Shown one piece after another: positions 1-6,615 of a stretch of DNA of 10,852 bases; the first letter of the stretch is position 1; every line of letters begins with the position of its first letter. Origin of the DNA: Spirosomataceae bacterium (GTDB taxonomy: Bacteria > Bacteroidota > Bacteroidia > Cytophagales > Spirosomataceae); the NCBI GenBank assembly GCA_025455795.1, contig JALOLW010000100.1:1-10852 (forward strand), read 5' to 3'. The translations under genes were made by a program, and so were the position numbers. Under the pieces are notes generated by a model. It made no database searches. It saw nothing but the letters and a program-made list of their open reading frames with translations, and was not told the origin of the DNA.

Positions 1-419
1 TTCTCATTAGCAGCATTCAAAGCAAGGGTGTTATGAGTAACTTGGGCGGGAAGGTTGTTGCGGTAAACCTCAGTCCCATTCAGATAAACCACTACCCCGT
101 CATCAACTTTCACGCGCCCTTCCAAAATCGTTGCCTGTGAAAGATTGAAACTTTTCCGAAAATATGTCGTAATGTGCTTGTTGTTGGCGTTACCACCAAA
201 ACTGACAACAGTGGCTTCGTCACCATCCCCATACCCCAATTCGGCGTTCGCTGTACTCCAACTCGCATCGTTGAAAGAGGGAAAACGCCACATCGGTTCA
301 TTGTGATTGCCTTGATCAAAGTACTTCCACTGGCTGCCCGTCGGAATCAGCAGCGTCTGAGCTTGGAGGATTGAGACTAAAAAAAAGTAACATCCAAAAG
401 AAAGAAATGTTCGTTTCAT
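1..419 (-). CDS. Secreted protein with N-terminal beta-sandwich domain (partial, 3' end beyond window)
   Basis: An open frame starts at the ATG at 417-419 on the minus strand and runs 139 codons to the left edge with no stop, so the C-terminus is missing. The first about 21 residues form a signal peptide (MKRTFLS, a hydrophobic stretch, then SILQAQ), so the product is exported. The rest reads LIPTGSQWKYFDQG..., with WRFPSFNDASW, ELGYGDGDEAT, ITTYFRKSF and DDGVVVYLNGTEVYRNN. This pattern is a jelly-roll, carbohydrate-binding-like N-terminal module found in many Bacteroidota secreted proteins, often ahead of metallophosphoesterase, CotH or lamin-tail domains and a T9SS sorting domain. The enzymatic part, if any, lies outside the window, so no function is assigned. 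The start is well supported by the signal peptide and by a promoter about 40 bases upstream. Secretion through the neighbouring T9SS is possible, but the C-terminal tag cannot be seen. Confidence 0.8.
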   Translation of the reverse strand, partial: MKRTFLSFGCYFFLVSILQAQTLLIPTGSQWKYFDQGNHNEPMWRFPSFNDASWSTANAELGYGDGDEATVVSFGGNANNKHITTYFRKSFNLSQATILEGRVKVDDGVVVYLNGTEVYRNNLPAQVTHNTLALNAANE

Positions 420-457
420 GATGATAGTAAGGATGAGCGGATATATTTACCTACGTA

Positions 458-488
458 CAAAATTATCAATGGGCACTATTAATTTCAA
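458..488 (-). promoter_or_regulatory. Bacteroidota-type promoter for the partial secreted-protein gene
   Basis: On the minus strand, TTG (complement of 486-488) is followed after exactly 20 bases by TAATTTTG (complement of 458-465). This matches the Bacteroidota primary sigma consensus TTG - about 19-21 bases - TAnnTTTG. It lies about 40 bases upstream of the ATG at 419, leaving room for a short leader. It is a sequence match only. Confidence 0.6.
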
Positions 489-537
489 GAAAAATTATCG
501 TACGGTATTTCGTCTAGCAGATTAAATCACCCCCCAC

Positions 538-569
538 AAAAAAAATCCCGCCTTTCAAAGACGGGATTT
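538..569 (-). terminator. Rho-independent terminator downstream of porV
   Basis: An 8-bp inverted repeat (543-550 with 562-569, core TCCCG/CGGGA) has an 11-base loop containing a further CTTT/AAAG pair. Read on the minus strand, the hairpin is followed by eight T (complement of 538-545). It lies about 30-60 bases beyond both the porV stop at 629 and the original-frame stop at 600, so it should end the porU-porV transcript. Confidence 0.8.
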
Positions 570-599
570 GCTCAATTATTTCCAAAAAGGTGTTTTCTG

Positions 600-682
600 C
601 TATTCCTCTACTTCGTCGGCAGGGGCTTCTACGACTTGTTTTTTGAACATATCAATGACCAAAGAAATACGGAAACTGTTGG
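600..682 (-). pseudogene. Out-of-frame remnant of the porV C-terminus
   Basis: In the frame one base off the porV reading frame, this stretch encodes PNSFRISLVIDMFKK followed by an acidic tail (VVEAPADEVEE) and a stop at 600-602. The segment NSFRISLVIDMF matches the closing beta strand expected at the end of PorV (family pattern like TLRFSLxFDM). It is therefore the original end of porV, disconnected from the gene by a frame change and by loss of the preceding residues. See the porV entry. Confidence 0.7.
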
Positions 683-1714
683 GAAATATTTACGATCGCC
701 TTTGGTACGGGCTTCGTTGAAATAGCCCGCGCGTAGCGCAAACACATCGTTGTACCAATATTCCATGCCTGCCGCAATCATAAACTCACGAAGCTCTTCG
801 CTAAAACCGCCAGGGGCATCGCCAAAAGAGCTAAACATGGCGGAGATAGTACCACGGTCGGGGTCTTTGCCTGACGTAATCACCCCGCTTGCATTTCTGA
901 CAGGAGGTGTCGGAATCATCAACTTATTGACATCCACAGCCACCGTAAACTTGTTGTGCGTATCTATGTGGCGCGTAGAGGCCACGCCGAGTTTGAAAGT
1001 AGTAGGAATAAATCCTGCCGTGCTGCCGCCGTAATTAACCTTCCCACCGATGTTTTGGAGCATCAAAGCAAAGGCGTGATTCCATCCTTGTCCTGAGCCT
1101 TCGTCTATGTTGTTTTTTTGGTAAAACGCACTGATGTCTCCTGCGGCAGTTTGGGCAGCTTTGATAGCCCCTCCGCCAGGTACGGGCGCGCCACTCGCCA
1201 AATTGGAGTTGAGGTATTTGAGCGTCACGCCCATTGAGAAATTATCGGTCAATTTGCGCGAGTAAGACACCGCCCCGTAAAATTCGTTGGAATAATAGTC
1301 GCCGAGGAGTGTGCCGAAGTTGTTGCGAGCTTGAAAAACCCCGTGGTCAAAATACATCAAACTGACACCGAAGGCTTGATTTTTACCGATTTTCTTAAAA
1401 CCTGACAAATACGCAAAATACATATCGTCGGTAAGATTGCGAAGCCAGGGCGTATATGAGAGCGAAAGACCCGAGTTTTTTTCGGCGTGTACGAGTTTGG
1501 CGGCACCCCAATAGGTAGAGTTGGCATCGGCACTGATGGCTGCGCCCACGTCGCCCATTGCGGCACTGCGTGCGTCAGGGGTAAAAGCAGCAAACGGTAC
1601 CGACGGACTGATAGGATTGTTGATGGTATCTTGGCCGTTTACGTTAAATTGTGCATAGACCGTCAAAGTCGAACCAAAAGCTACTGCGCACAAAAGAGAA
1701 AGTTTCCTTAACAT
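629..1714 (-). CDS. porV: Type IX secretion outer-membrane protein PorV, C-terminus frameshifted
   Basis: PorV (LptO) is an outer-membrane beta barrel of the type IX secretion system. It receives cargo from the translocon and carries it to the sortase PorU for removal of the C-terminal signal. The ATG is at 1712-1714. A signal peptide (MLRKLSLLCAVAFG... ending VYAQ, about 21 residues) is followed by the family hallmark TPDARSAAMGDVGAA and DANSTYWGAAKL (residues about 46-74; most homologues have NPAKL at the end). Alternating strands run on to GYFNEARTKGDRKYF (residue 344). After this, relatives continue with roughly 25-30 residues of barrel strand and then a TLRFSL-type end. Here the frame runs into an unrelated 17-residue tail and stops at 629, while the true end is encoded one frame away (600-682). 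Restoring the frame needs 3n+1 extra bases at about 683. This is either a natural internal deletion or a sequence or assembly error. If real, the barrel lacks its closing strands and T9SS function is doubtful. porU ends 67 bases upstream on the same strand. Confidence 0.88.
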   Translation of the reverse strand: MLRKLSLLCAVAFGSTLTVYAQFNVNGQDTINNPISPSVPFAAFTPDARSAAMGDVGAAISADANSTYWGAAKLVHAEKNSGLSLSYTPWLRNLTDDMYFAYLSGFKKIGKNQAFGVSLMYFDHGVFQARNNFGTLLGDYYSNEFYGAVSYSRKLTDNFSMGVTLKYLNSNLASGAPVPGGGAIKAAQTAAGDISAFYQKNNIDEGSGQGWNHAFALMLQNIGGKVNYGGSTAGFIPTTFKLGVASTRHIDTHNKFTVAVDVNKLMIPTPPVRNASGVITSGKDPDRGTISAMFSSFGDAPGGFSEELREFMIAAGMEYWYNDVFALRAGYFNEARTKGDRKYFPTVSVFLWSLICSKNKS

Positions 1715-1751
1715 ATTTACCTTGTTTGTATTGGTTTACATTGCTGAACTG

Positions 1752-1759
1752 CAAAAGTA
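1752..1759 (-). promoter_or_regulatory. Possible -7 element of a porV promoter
   Basis: The porU-porV gap contains TACTTTTG on the minus strand (complement of 1752-1759), which matches the Bacteroidota -7 consensus TAnnTTTG. It lies 37 bases upstream of the porV ATG. I found no convincing TTG at the expected distance upstream (only TTC with a 16-base spacer), so this is half a promoter. It could give porV its own transcript in addition to read-through from porU. Confidence 0.35.
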
Positions 1760-1781
1760 CGAATTTGTATTGAGTGAAGCC

Positions 1782-4700
1782 TTATTTTAACAGCATGAGT
1801 TTTCTAACGGTACTGTTTTGCTGATTTTTGGTGAGTGAACGAGCCGTTATTTGACACAGATAAAGTCCATTTGTCACGTTACTGTTTCGGATGTTGGTGC
1901 CGTCCCAGCGATACACTTGCAGCGAGGAATCGGCGTTGTAAAAAGTCTCTGTATGTGTTTTAATGAGTCTTCCACTGAGGTCAAAAATCTGCGTTTGTAT
2001 CTCCACGTCGTCGCCTTCGCTGTATAGTTCTGCCTGAAAAACAGCCGTTTCGACCAGTGGATTGGGGTAAATAGTGACGTTTTTGAGGACATTGGCCTGT
2101 GGACTCACTTTGAACTTCAACGTTCCCGTACTTGAATTATTGTACGTATCAAACACCTGCAAGCGCAAATCGTACATGCCCTCGGGGAGTTTTTGAAACG
2201 GAAAGCGCAATGTTCCGCGTTGGTAATCGTCTTTGTTGGCCGTAAAATAATCATTGACCACCACCGAAAACGTATCGTTGAGGCTGACGACCATATTTTT
2301 GTAAACATTTAGGCCGTTTTCGTCCAAAAGTTGGGCCATCAATACGGGATTTTCGTCGGTGGTGCTGCCATCCACAAAGTTTTCATCGTTGAGATACAGA
2401 TTCAAATTGGGCGGTTTGGCATCGTTGTTGTTGTTGGGTTCGACGCCCCCCACCACAACGCGATTGTTGGCCCCCATCGCATCCATAAGGCTGTCTGTAC
2501 TCAACGCATACACTTGTACTCGCCCAAAGCCCAGCGTTGTTGAGATTTCTTTGGGTACTACAAACAGCACCGTAAGTTTCCCCTGCTTAACGCTCACTTT
2601 TCCCTCAAAAAGTTTTTGATTGTATGCCTGATAGCTTATTGGGCTGCCGTCTTGTCCGAGTGTTTTTCGGGTATTGTTTTGTCCAAACACCGTGACCGTA
2701 GCCGTACCATTGAAATCGGCTTTGAGTTGATTATTTTGAACAATCTCCCCCCCAAATCGTACCAGTCTCCCTGCTTTTAGTGTGTCAGTGGTCGAAATAT
2801 TGACCTGTAAATCAGCGTAATTGAGTCTCAGTGAAGGGTCGCCGAGGAGGGTAAAATTCCGATTGAATACGCCGCTAAAACTTTGGTTTTTGGTGAGGCG
2901 CATCACGTCGCCGAGGCGTGGCATTTGGCCATTGATAGGGCGAAAAAGGGTTCGATAAAAAGCGTCGTTGAGCAGGAAATTGGTACTTGCATACACAGGC
3001 CGCGCGGTGGTGAGCATCGCAATCGCTCCGCCACGCGGGTTGAGTACGGCCACTTCGGCCCCCGAGACTTCGGCGGGATTGTCGTAGCGACCAAACTCGC
3101 AAGTAGCCGTCACGACGAGCGGCATGTTGTCAATGCTGCGCCAGTTGAGTAAATCTTGGAGCGTCACGATTTGCTCGTCGGCCCAGACCGACACGCCGCC
3201 GTGACCCGTGTAGTTCATCACCAAAACGCCCTCGTTGATGTTTTTATCCACGGCTTCATTGACTTTGGGAGCGCGTTTGAGCGGTGTTTGTACAATCGGA
3301 AACGCATCCACATAGACTTTGCGAAGGTCGTATTGGGGCGCGTTTTGGGCAATGATTTTGGAAAGTTCTTCGGCATCTTGTTGGTGGAGGTTGTTGTCAC
3401 CGTCGTCGGCCACAAACGCCACCCGCTGCCGCCACGGGCCGTGAGTGCGGGGCGCGGCGTATCGAATGATTTTATTGACCACCGTTTCGGCTTCGGTGTC
3501 ACTTTTTACGGGCAGTCGCCCCACACCGATGTCGAGGGTGTGATTCCCCGTGAAGTTTTCTTCCCATTCGCCCTCGTCGGTTTCGAGAAAACCGAAGTAA
3601 TCATCCGACGAAAAACTCAACACGGGATGGGCCGATTCGCGGCTTTCGTAGGTAGGCACAAAACTGGCTAACTCCTTGTTGGAAAAGGCTTTGAAAATGT
3701 TTTTATAGTCGTAAGTCGCATCGCCAAAGAGTAGTAAATATTGAAGTGTGTTGGGTTGTTTTTGGAAAATGTGTCTTACAAAATCTCGAATCGCGGTAGG
3801 GTCAAGCCGACCCGACGAAAACTCGTTGAATACCTGCGGCAGGGTCACAACCTGCACCGAAAGACCGTCGTTTTGACTCCGAAAACCCGCCAACCGCTGC
3901 GCTTGTCGCCACCACCGCGCGGGAGTCACGATGAGCAAATTGGGCGTAGCCATCGCCCTAAGGTTTTGATTGGCAACGGGTTGAACAGAAACAGGTTCTT
4001 GCAAGTGATTTTCTAAAAATACCGCAAAACGCCGCAAACTGCGCCCTGCCGCCCCAAAAATAGCGTCCGTCCCGTTGAGTCGAAACTGCTGCTCGCGCGG
4101 GCGGAGGGGGTCGGTTACGTCCCAAAGTTGCATTTGGGCGTCGGCTTGCGCTATCGTGTAGCGCACCGAATCTTGCGAAAGACTGCTAAGGTTTTGAAAA
4201 ACAGTGGTTTTGTCATAAAGCTGCAAATTTCGCTTGACCTGTACGCCAAAAAAATCCAAATAGCCATCGGCGTTGGACTGACCCGCTTTGTCAAAAGTAA
4301 AGGCAAGCGCGAGCCGCGTGGTGTTGGCAGAAACGGTAGTCTCGTAGCTTTTTTGGGTACGTTGGCCTTTGCTATCGTACCGAAACGTACTCACGGTGGC
4401 CATGCTTTGACTACCCAACGCCTGCCCGTTGAGGACCACCGAAAACTTGGTCTCGACTTGGGCAGCGGCCACCGTCGCTACGGTCAGCAGCGCGGGGGAA
4501 TTGGGCAAAAGACCATTGACATCGGCGGTAAATTCTTGTCGGGTTTGTGTGCCAAAATACGCGCCCCACCACTCACGCCCCGACTGAATACGGTTGTAGA
4601 GTTCGCTTTCTTGGTACAGATAATCGTCAAAACTGTTGAGCGTCGCGCCGCTGTTGCCACTTTTTTGCAACTGTATTCTTAATCCTTGTCTATCAGCTAT

Positions 4701-5183
4701 TTGTAAAAAATAAAAAGTCGTGTCGCTGTACGGATTGAGTTGATGTTCGAGTCGTTTTTGAGTAGCATTGTACCGAACTTCGTGCGGGCTTTGACCATAA
4801 AACCACAGCGCGTCGCTTTCGTCAAATTTTCCATCGGCTTCGCCTTTGACCAGTACCGCGTTTTCTATCAAGTCTTGCGGGCGACCGACGGCGTTGGCTT
4901 GGGGCAACATGACCCCACCGTTGCCGTAAAGCCGCAAATTTCGCGGATTGATTTGGGTAGGGTCAATGCCTACTTTTTTTAAGAAATTGGCATCAATTTT
5001 ATAAACACCCGTTTGCGTCACTCCTATTTTGAACCATCGGCCCGTGGAGAGGACAGAATTTTGAGCAAATAAATCAGGGGGAGTTAATGCGAAAAGGAGA
5101 AGGGAAAAACGGAGAAAGGAGAACGAAAACAGCCTGTTTTGAAACCCTCCTACGTCGGGATGACAAAAAGAAAAGCGGAACAT
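1782..5183 (-). CDS. porU: Type IX secretion system sortase PorU (C25 peptidase family)
   Basis: PorU is the cell-surface gingipain-like cysteine protease/transpeptidase that cuts off the C-terminal sorting domain of T9SS cargo and attaches A-LPS; it works with PorV. I use the ATG at 5181-5183, giving 1133 residues, close to the usual length of about 1150. The frame stays open upstream to a GTG at 5402, but that part consists of repeats and carries no export signal. From the ATG there is an n-region, a hydrophobic core (LRFSLLLFAL) and a likely cleavage after LFAQ at about residue 41. Next come a long beta-rich N-terminal region (GRWFKIGVTQTGVYKID onward), the C25 domain (about 411-785) and a C-terminal sorting-like beta domain (about 1030-1133, starting VTIYPNP, with IFDLSGRLI and NGLYLCQI). 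The catalytic dyad is visible: His661 in YTGHGG and Cys695 in TATCEFGRYD. Adjacent porU and porV are mutually supporting. The odd feature is the start region, built on an imperfect 81-base repeat. Confidence 0.92.
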   Translation of the reverse strand: MFRFSFCHPDVGGFQNRLFSFSFLRFSLLLFALTPPDLFAQNSVLSTGRWFKIGVTQTGVYKIDANFLKKVGIDPTQINPRNLRLYGNGGVMLPQANAVGRPQDLIENAVLVKGEADGKFDESDALWFYGQSPHEVRYNATQKRLEHQLNPYSDTTFYFLQIADRQGLRIQLQKSGNSGATLNSFDDYLYQESELYNRIQSGREWWGAYFGTQTRQEFTADVNGLLPNSPALLTVATVAAAQVETKFSVVLNGQALGSQSMATVSTFRYDSKGQRTQKSYETTVSANTTRLALAFTFDKAGQSNADGYLDFFGVQVKRNLQLYDKTTVFQNLSSLSQDSVRYTIAQADAQMQLWDVTDPLRPREQQFRLNGTDAIFGAAGRSLRRFAVFLENHLQEPVSVQPVANQNLRAMATPNLLIVTPARWWRQAQRLAGFRSQNDGLSVQVVTLPQVFNEFSSGRLDPTAIRDFVRHIFQKQPNTLQYLLLFGDATYDYKNIFKAFSNKELASFVPTYESRESAHPVLSFSSDDYFGFLETDEGEWEENFTGNHTLDIGVGRLPVKSDTEAETVVNKIIRYAAPRTHGPWRQRVAFVADDGDNNLHQQDAEELSKIIAQNAPQYDLRKVYVDAFPIVQTPLKRAPKVNEAVDKNINEGVLVMNYTGHGGVSVWADEQIVTLQDLLNWRSIDNMPLVVTATCEFGRYDNPAEVSGAEVAVLNPRGGAIAMLTTARPVYASTNFLLNDAFYRTLFRPINGQMPRLGDVMRLTKNQSFSGVFNRNFTLLGDPSLRLNYADLQVNISTTDTLKAGRLVRFGGEIVQNNQLKADFNGTATVTVFGQNNTRKTLGQDGSPISYQAYNQKLFEGKVSVKQGKLTVLFVVPKEISTTLGFGRVQVYALSTDSLMDAMGANNRVVVGGVEPNNNNDAKPPNLNLYLNDENFVDGSTTDENPVLMAQLLDENGLNVYKNMVVSLNDTFSVVVNDYFTANKDDYQRGTLRFPFQKLPEGMYDLRLQVFDTYNNSSTGTLKFKVSPQANVLKNVTIYPNPLVETAVFQAELYSEGDDVEIQTQIFDLSGRLIKTHTETFYNADSSLQVYRWDGTNIRNSNVTNGLYLCQITARSLTKNQQNSTVRKLMLLK

Positions 5184-5222
5184 GGAGAAACGAAGCAAGG
5201 AGGACGGAAACAGCCCGCTTTG
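5103..5222 (-). repeat. Imperfect 39-base direct repeat spaced 81 bases, at the porU 5' end
   Basis: Two 39-base segments, 5103-5141 and 5184-5222, agree at 32 of 39 positions without gaps, and most differences are transitions. They lie 81 bases (27 codons) apart, so both are read in the same porU frame: QSGLFPSSLLRFS from the upstream copy and QNRLFSFSFLRFS from the downstream one. The chosen ATG (5181-5183) falls directly after the upstream copy. Between them, 5145-5164 holds a stretch reading CATCCCGACGTAGGAGGG on the minus strand, which resembles short dispersed repeats common in Bacteroidota intergenic DNA (inference from memory, not a search). Confidence 0.6.
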
Positions 5223-5262
5223 AAGATTCTGAGAAGCGAAATCTTTGTAGAAAACGGATGGC

Positions 5263-5350
5263 GCGCGTTTGTAACGCGCACCACGCGAGGCGTGCGTTTG
5301 TAACGCACTATTAACAAGCCCAAGCAGTCGCTCGCATGGATGCGAGCGAC
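5263..5350. repeat. Cluster of short hairpin repeats between the sprT-like gene and porU
   Basis: Three compact inverted repeats lie close together: 5263-5279 (7-bp arms GCGCGTT/AACGCGC around TGT), 5292-5308 (GTGCGTT/AACGCAC around TGT) and 5327-5350 (perfect 24-base palindrome, arms GTCGCTCGCAT/ATGCGAGCGAC). The first two share the core CGTTTGTAACG. A fourth small pair, CACGC/GCGTG (5282-5294), overlaps the second and would compete with it. No T-run follows, so these do not look like simple terminators. They look like dispersed palindromic (REP-type) sequences. In the porU 5' region they could form alternative mRNA structures. Confidence 0.6.
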
Positions 5351-5403
5351 GACTATTAGCAGGCTTCCAGCCAAAAATTGACAGAAAAGTACAAATCCTC
5401 ACG

Positions 5404-6021
5404 TTATTTTTCGAGTTTTTCGACCAGTGCGTGAGCGGCTACCGTGTAGAGCCGCTGCGTGCGCTTTTCAGTACAAACGACGCGCGTGCGCCTCAGCGTA
5501 CCTCGCACAAACACTTTTTGATTGAGTTTAAACACATCCCCCTCTGCCAATGCACTCACCTCAACCAAGTCACTTTGTGGATTATTGGACACAAAGGCAG
5601 GGTCAAAGGCACGGAGAGCCGTCATCAGCGCAGCGTCGGCAGCGGTAGAATATTTGGGGTCGCGGGCGTAGTTGAGCAGTGGCTGCAACACCGTAGCAGG
5701 AAAAGTGCTTTCGTTCATCACTGGCACGAGCAACTGCTGAAAATGTTTTTTCCAGGCCGCACCGTGGGCAGGTTGCTTGCGTTTATAGCCCCGATACACC
5801 TCCAAATGCGCGATTTCGTGCAAGTACGTGATGAGAAAATTGTACGGATTGAGATTACCGTTGACAGTAATCTTCTCACGCAAAGGAGGTTGCGCCCGAA
5901 AATCCCCAAACTTTGACCTGCGCGGGCGGGTCACGACAAAATCAAACTGATACTTATCCCAAAGGCTTTGACAGTACCCAAAAGCAGCCACAGGAACGTG
6001 CCTTTGGAGGATATGCTGCAT
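5404..6021 (-). CDS. SprT-like zinc metalloprotein
   Basis: The product belongs to the SprT-like domain family, presumed zinc-dependent peptidases related to the DNA-protein crosslink protease Spartan; the bacterial role is not well defined. Starting at the ATG 6019-6021 (205 residues), the sequence opens with ILQRHVPVAAFGYCQSLW and RPRRSKFGDFR, typical of the domain. It then has the metal site HEIAH (His68, Glu69, His72) and a likely third ligand, His86, in QPAHGAAWKKHF. The C-terminal third lacks the Cys4 zinc ribbon of some SprT proteins (only one cysteine, in RVVCTEKR). It ends in a short beta-rich part that may be a degenerate counterpart. A GTG at 6039 would add six residues and cannot be excluded. 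There is no signal peptide, so it is probably cytoplasmic. It lies upstream of porU on the same strand, separated by about 220 repeat-rich bases, so co-transcription is possible but not demonstrated. Confidence 0.85.
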   Translation of the reverse strand: MQHILQRHVPVAAFGYCQSLWDKYQFDFVVTRPRRSKFGDFRAQPPLREKITVNGNLNPYNFLITYLHEIAHLEVYRGYKRKQPAHGAAWKKHFQQLLVPVMNESTFPATVLQPLLNYARDPKYSTAADAALMTALRAFDPAFVSNNPQSDLVEVSALAEGDVFKLNQKVFVRGTLRRTRVVCTEKRTQRLYTVAAHALVEKLEK

Positions 6022-6147
6022 GGCTATTCTCGCTTCCACTGATAATTTGTTGGTTAAACTGACAACAATGAAACGCTAAATTCTGCAATTTTGTCCAACG
6101 AACCAAGAGAGAAGAATTTTCGTTGGAAATCTAAAACCATTTTTATC

Positions 6148-6435
6148 ATGATTCCAAAACCTGTTCGAGTTCAGAGTGTAGGTAAGTATAAAATAGAACT
6201 TCACTATGAAGATGGTACCCAAGGTGTAGCTGACTTGTCGCATCTTGCTCACAAAGGCGTATTTGTTATTTGGGAAGCTCCTGATGTTTTCGACGATGTC
6301 TATATAGATTCAGAAACAGGTGCTATCGCATGGACTGAAGATATAGATGTATGCCCTGATGCATTGTTTTTTAAGATAAAACAAACAACCTTTGACCAAT
6401 GGAAAGAAAATCAACTTGAATATGCCTACCATTAG
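6148..6435 (+). CDS. DUF2442 family protein
   Basis: This is a small protein of 95 residues from the ATG at 6148. The frame is open further upstream from a TTG at 6091, but the family normally begins at about this ATG (MIPKPVRVQSVGKYKIELHY). The DUF2442 pattern is clear: YEDGTQGVADLSHL, a GVFVIWEAPDVFDDVYID segment, and SGAIAWTEDIDVCPDALF-like residues (here ETGAIAWTEDIDVCPDALF). The function is unknown. Genes of this family are often next to DUF4160 genes, and here the stop overlaps the start of a DUF4160 remnant by 14 bases, indicating an original two-gene unit. Such pairs are sometimes suspected to act like toxin-antitoxin modules, but nothing in this sequence proves that. It is transcribed away from the sprT-like gene, with 126 bases between the two start codons. 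Confidence 0.82.
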   Translation: MIPKPVRVQSVGKYKIELHYEDGTQGVADLSHLAHKGVFVIWEAPDVFDDVYIDSETGAIAWTEDIDVCPDALFFKIKQTTFDQWKENQLEYAYH

Positions 6436-6594
6436 TCGTTTTTTTGGAATATTAATTCAAATGTACTTCGATGACCATAATCCCCCGCATTTTCATGTAA
6501 AATATGGTGTTCTTTACATCAAGCAGATTTGATGGAAAACTGGAAATTAGCAAAAGAAAATCAGTCATTGAAAAAAATAGACCCATTGAACTAA
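6422..6594 (+). pseudogene. DUF4160 family protein, broken by internal deletion and frameshift
   Basis: The ATG at 6422 overlaps the DUF2442 stop. The frame reads MPTISRFFGILIQMYFDDHN then PPHFHVKYG, the unmistakable start of DUF4160 proteins. It then goes off register and stops at the TGA 6530-6532 after 36 codons. In another frame the family C-terminus follows: LHQADLMENWKLAKENQ and SLKKIDPLN, ending at the TAA 6592-6594. Relatives have about 30 residues between VKYG and LHxxEL that are missing here. The lesion is therefore an internal deletion of 3n+1 bases near 6508-6515, not a single-base slip. The function of the family is unknown. If the sequence is correct, the DUF2442 partner is now an orphan. 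Confidence 0.82.
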
Positions 6595-6615
6595 ACAAAC
6601 CAATTTTTTTATAGT

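Noticed and set aside
3156..3671. 171-codon open frame on the plus strand opposite porU, and similar frames at 4128-4682 and 5431-5916
   Set aside because: They lie antisense to well-supported genes and have no recognisable domains or start context; they are shadows of the real reading frames.
5184..5402. Upstream extension of porU to a GTG at 5402 (1206 residues)
   Set aside because: The added 73 residues come from hairpin repeats and low-complexity sequence, resemble no PorU N-terminus, and would bury the signal peptide about 100 residues inside the protein.
6091..6147. TTG start at 6091 for the DUF2442 gene
   Set aside because: The extra 19 residues do not belong to the family; the ATG at 6148 gives the usual length.
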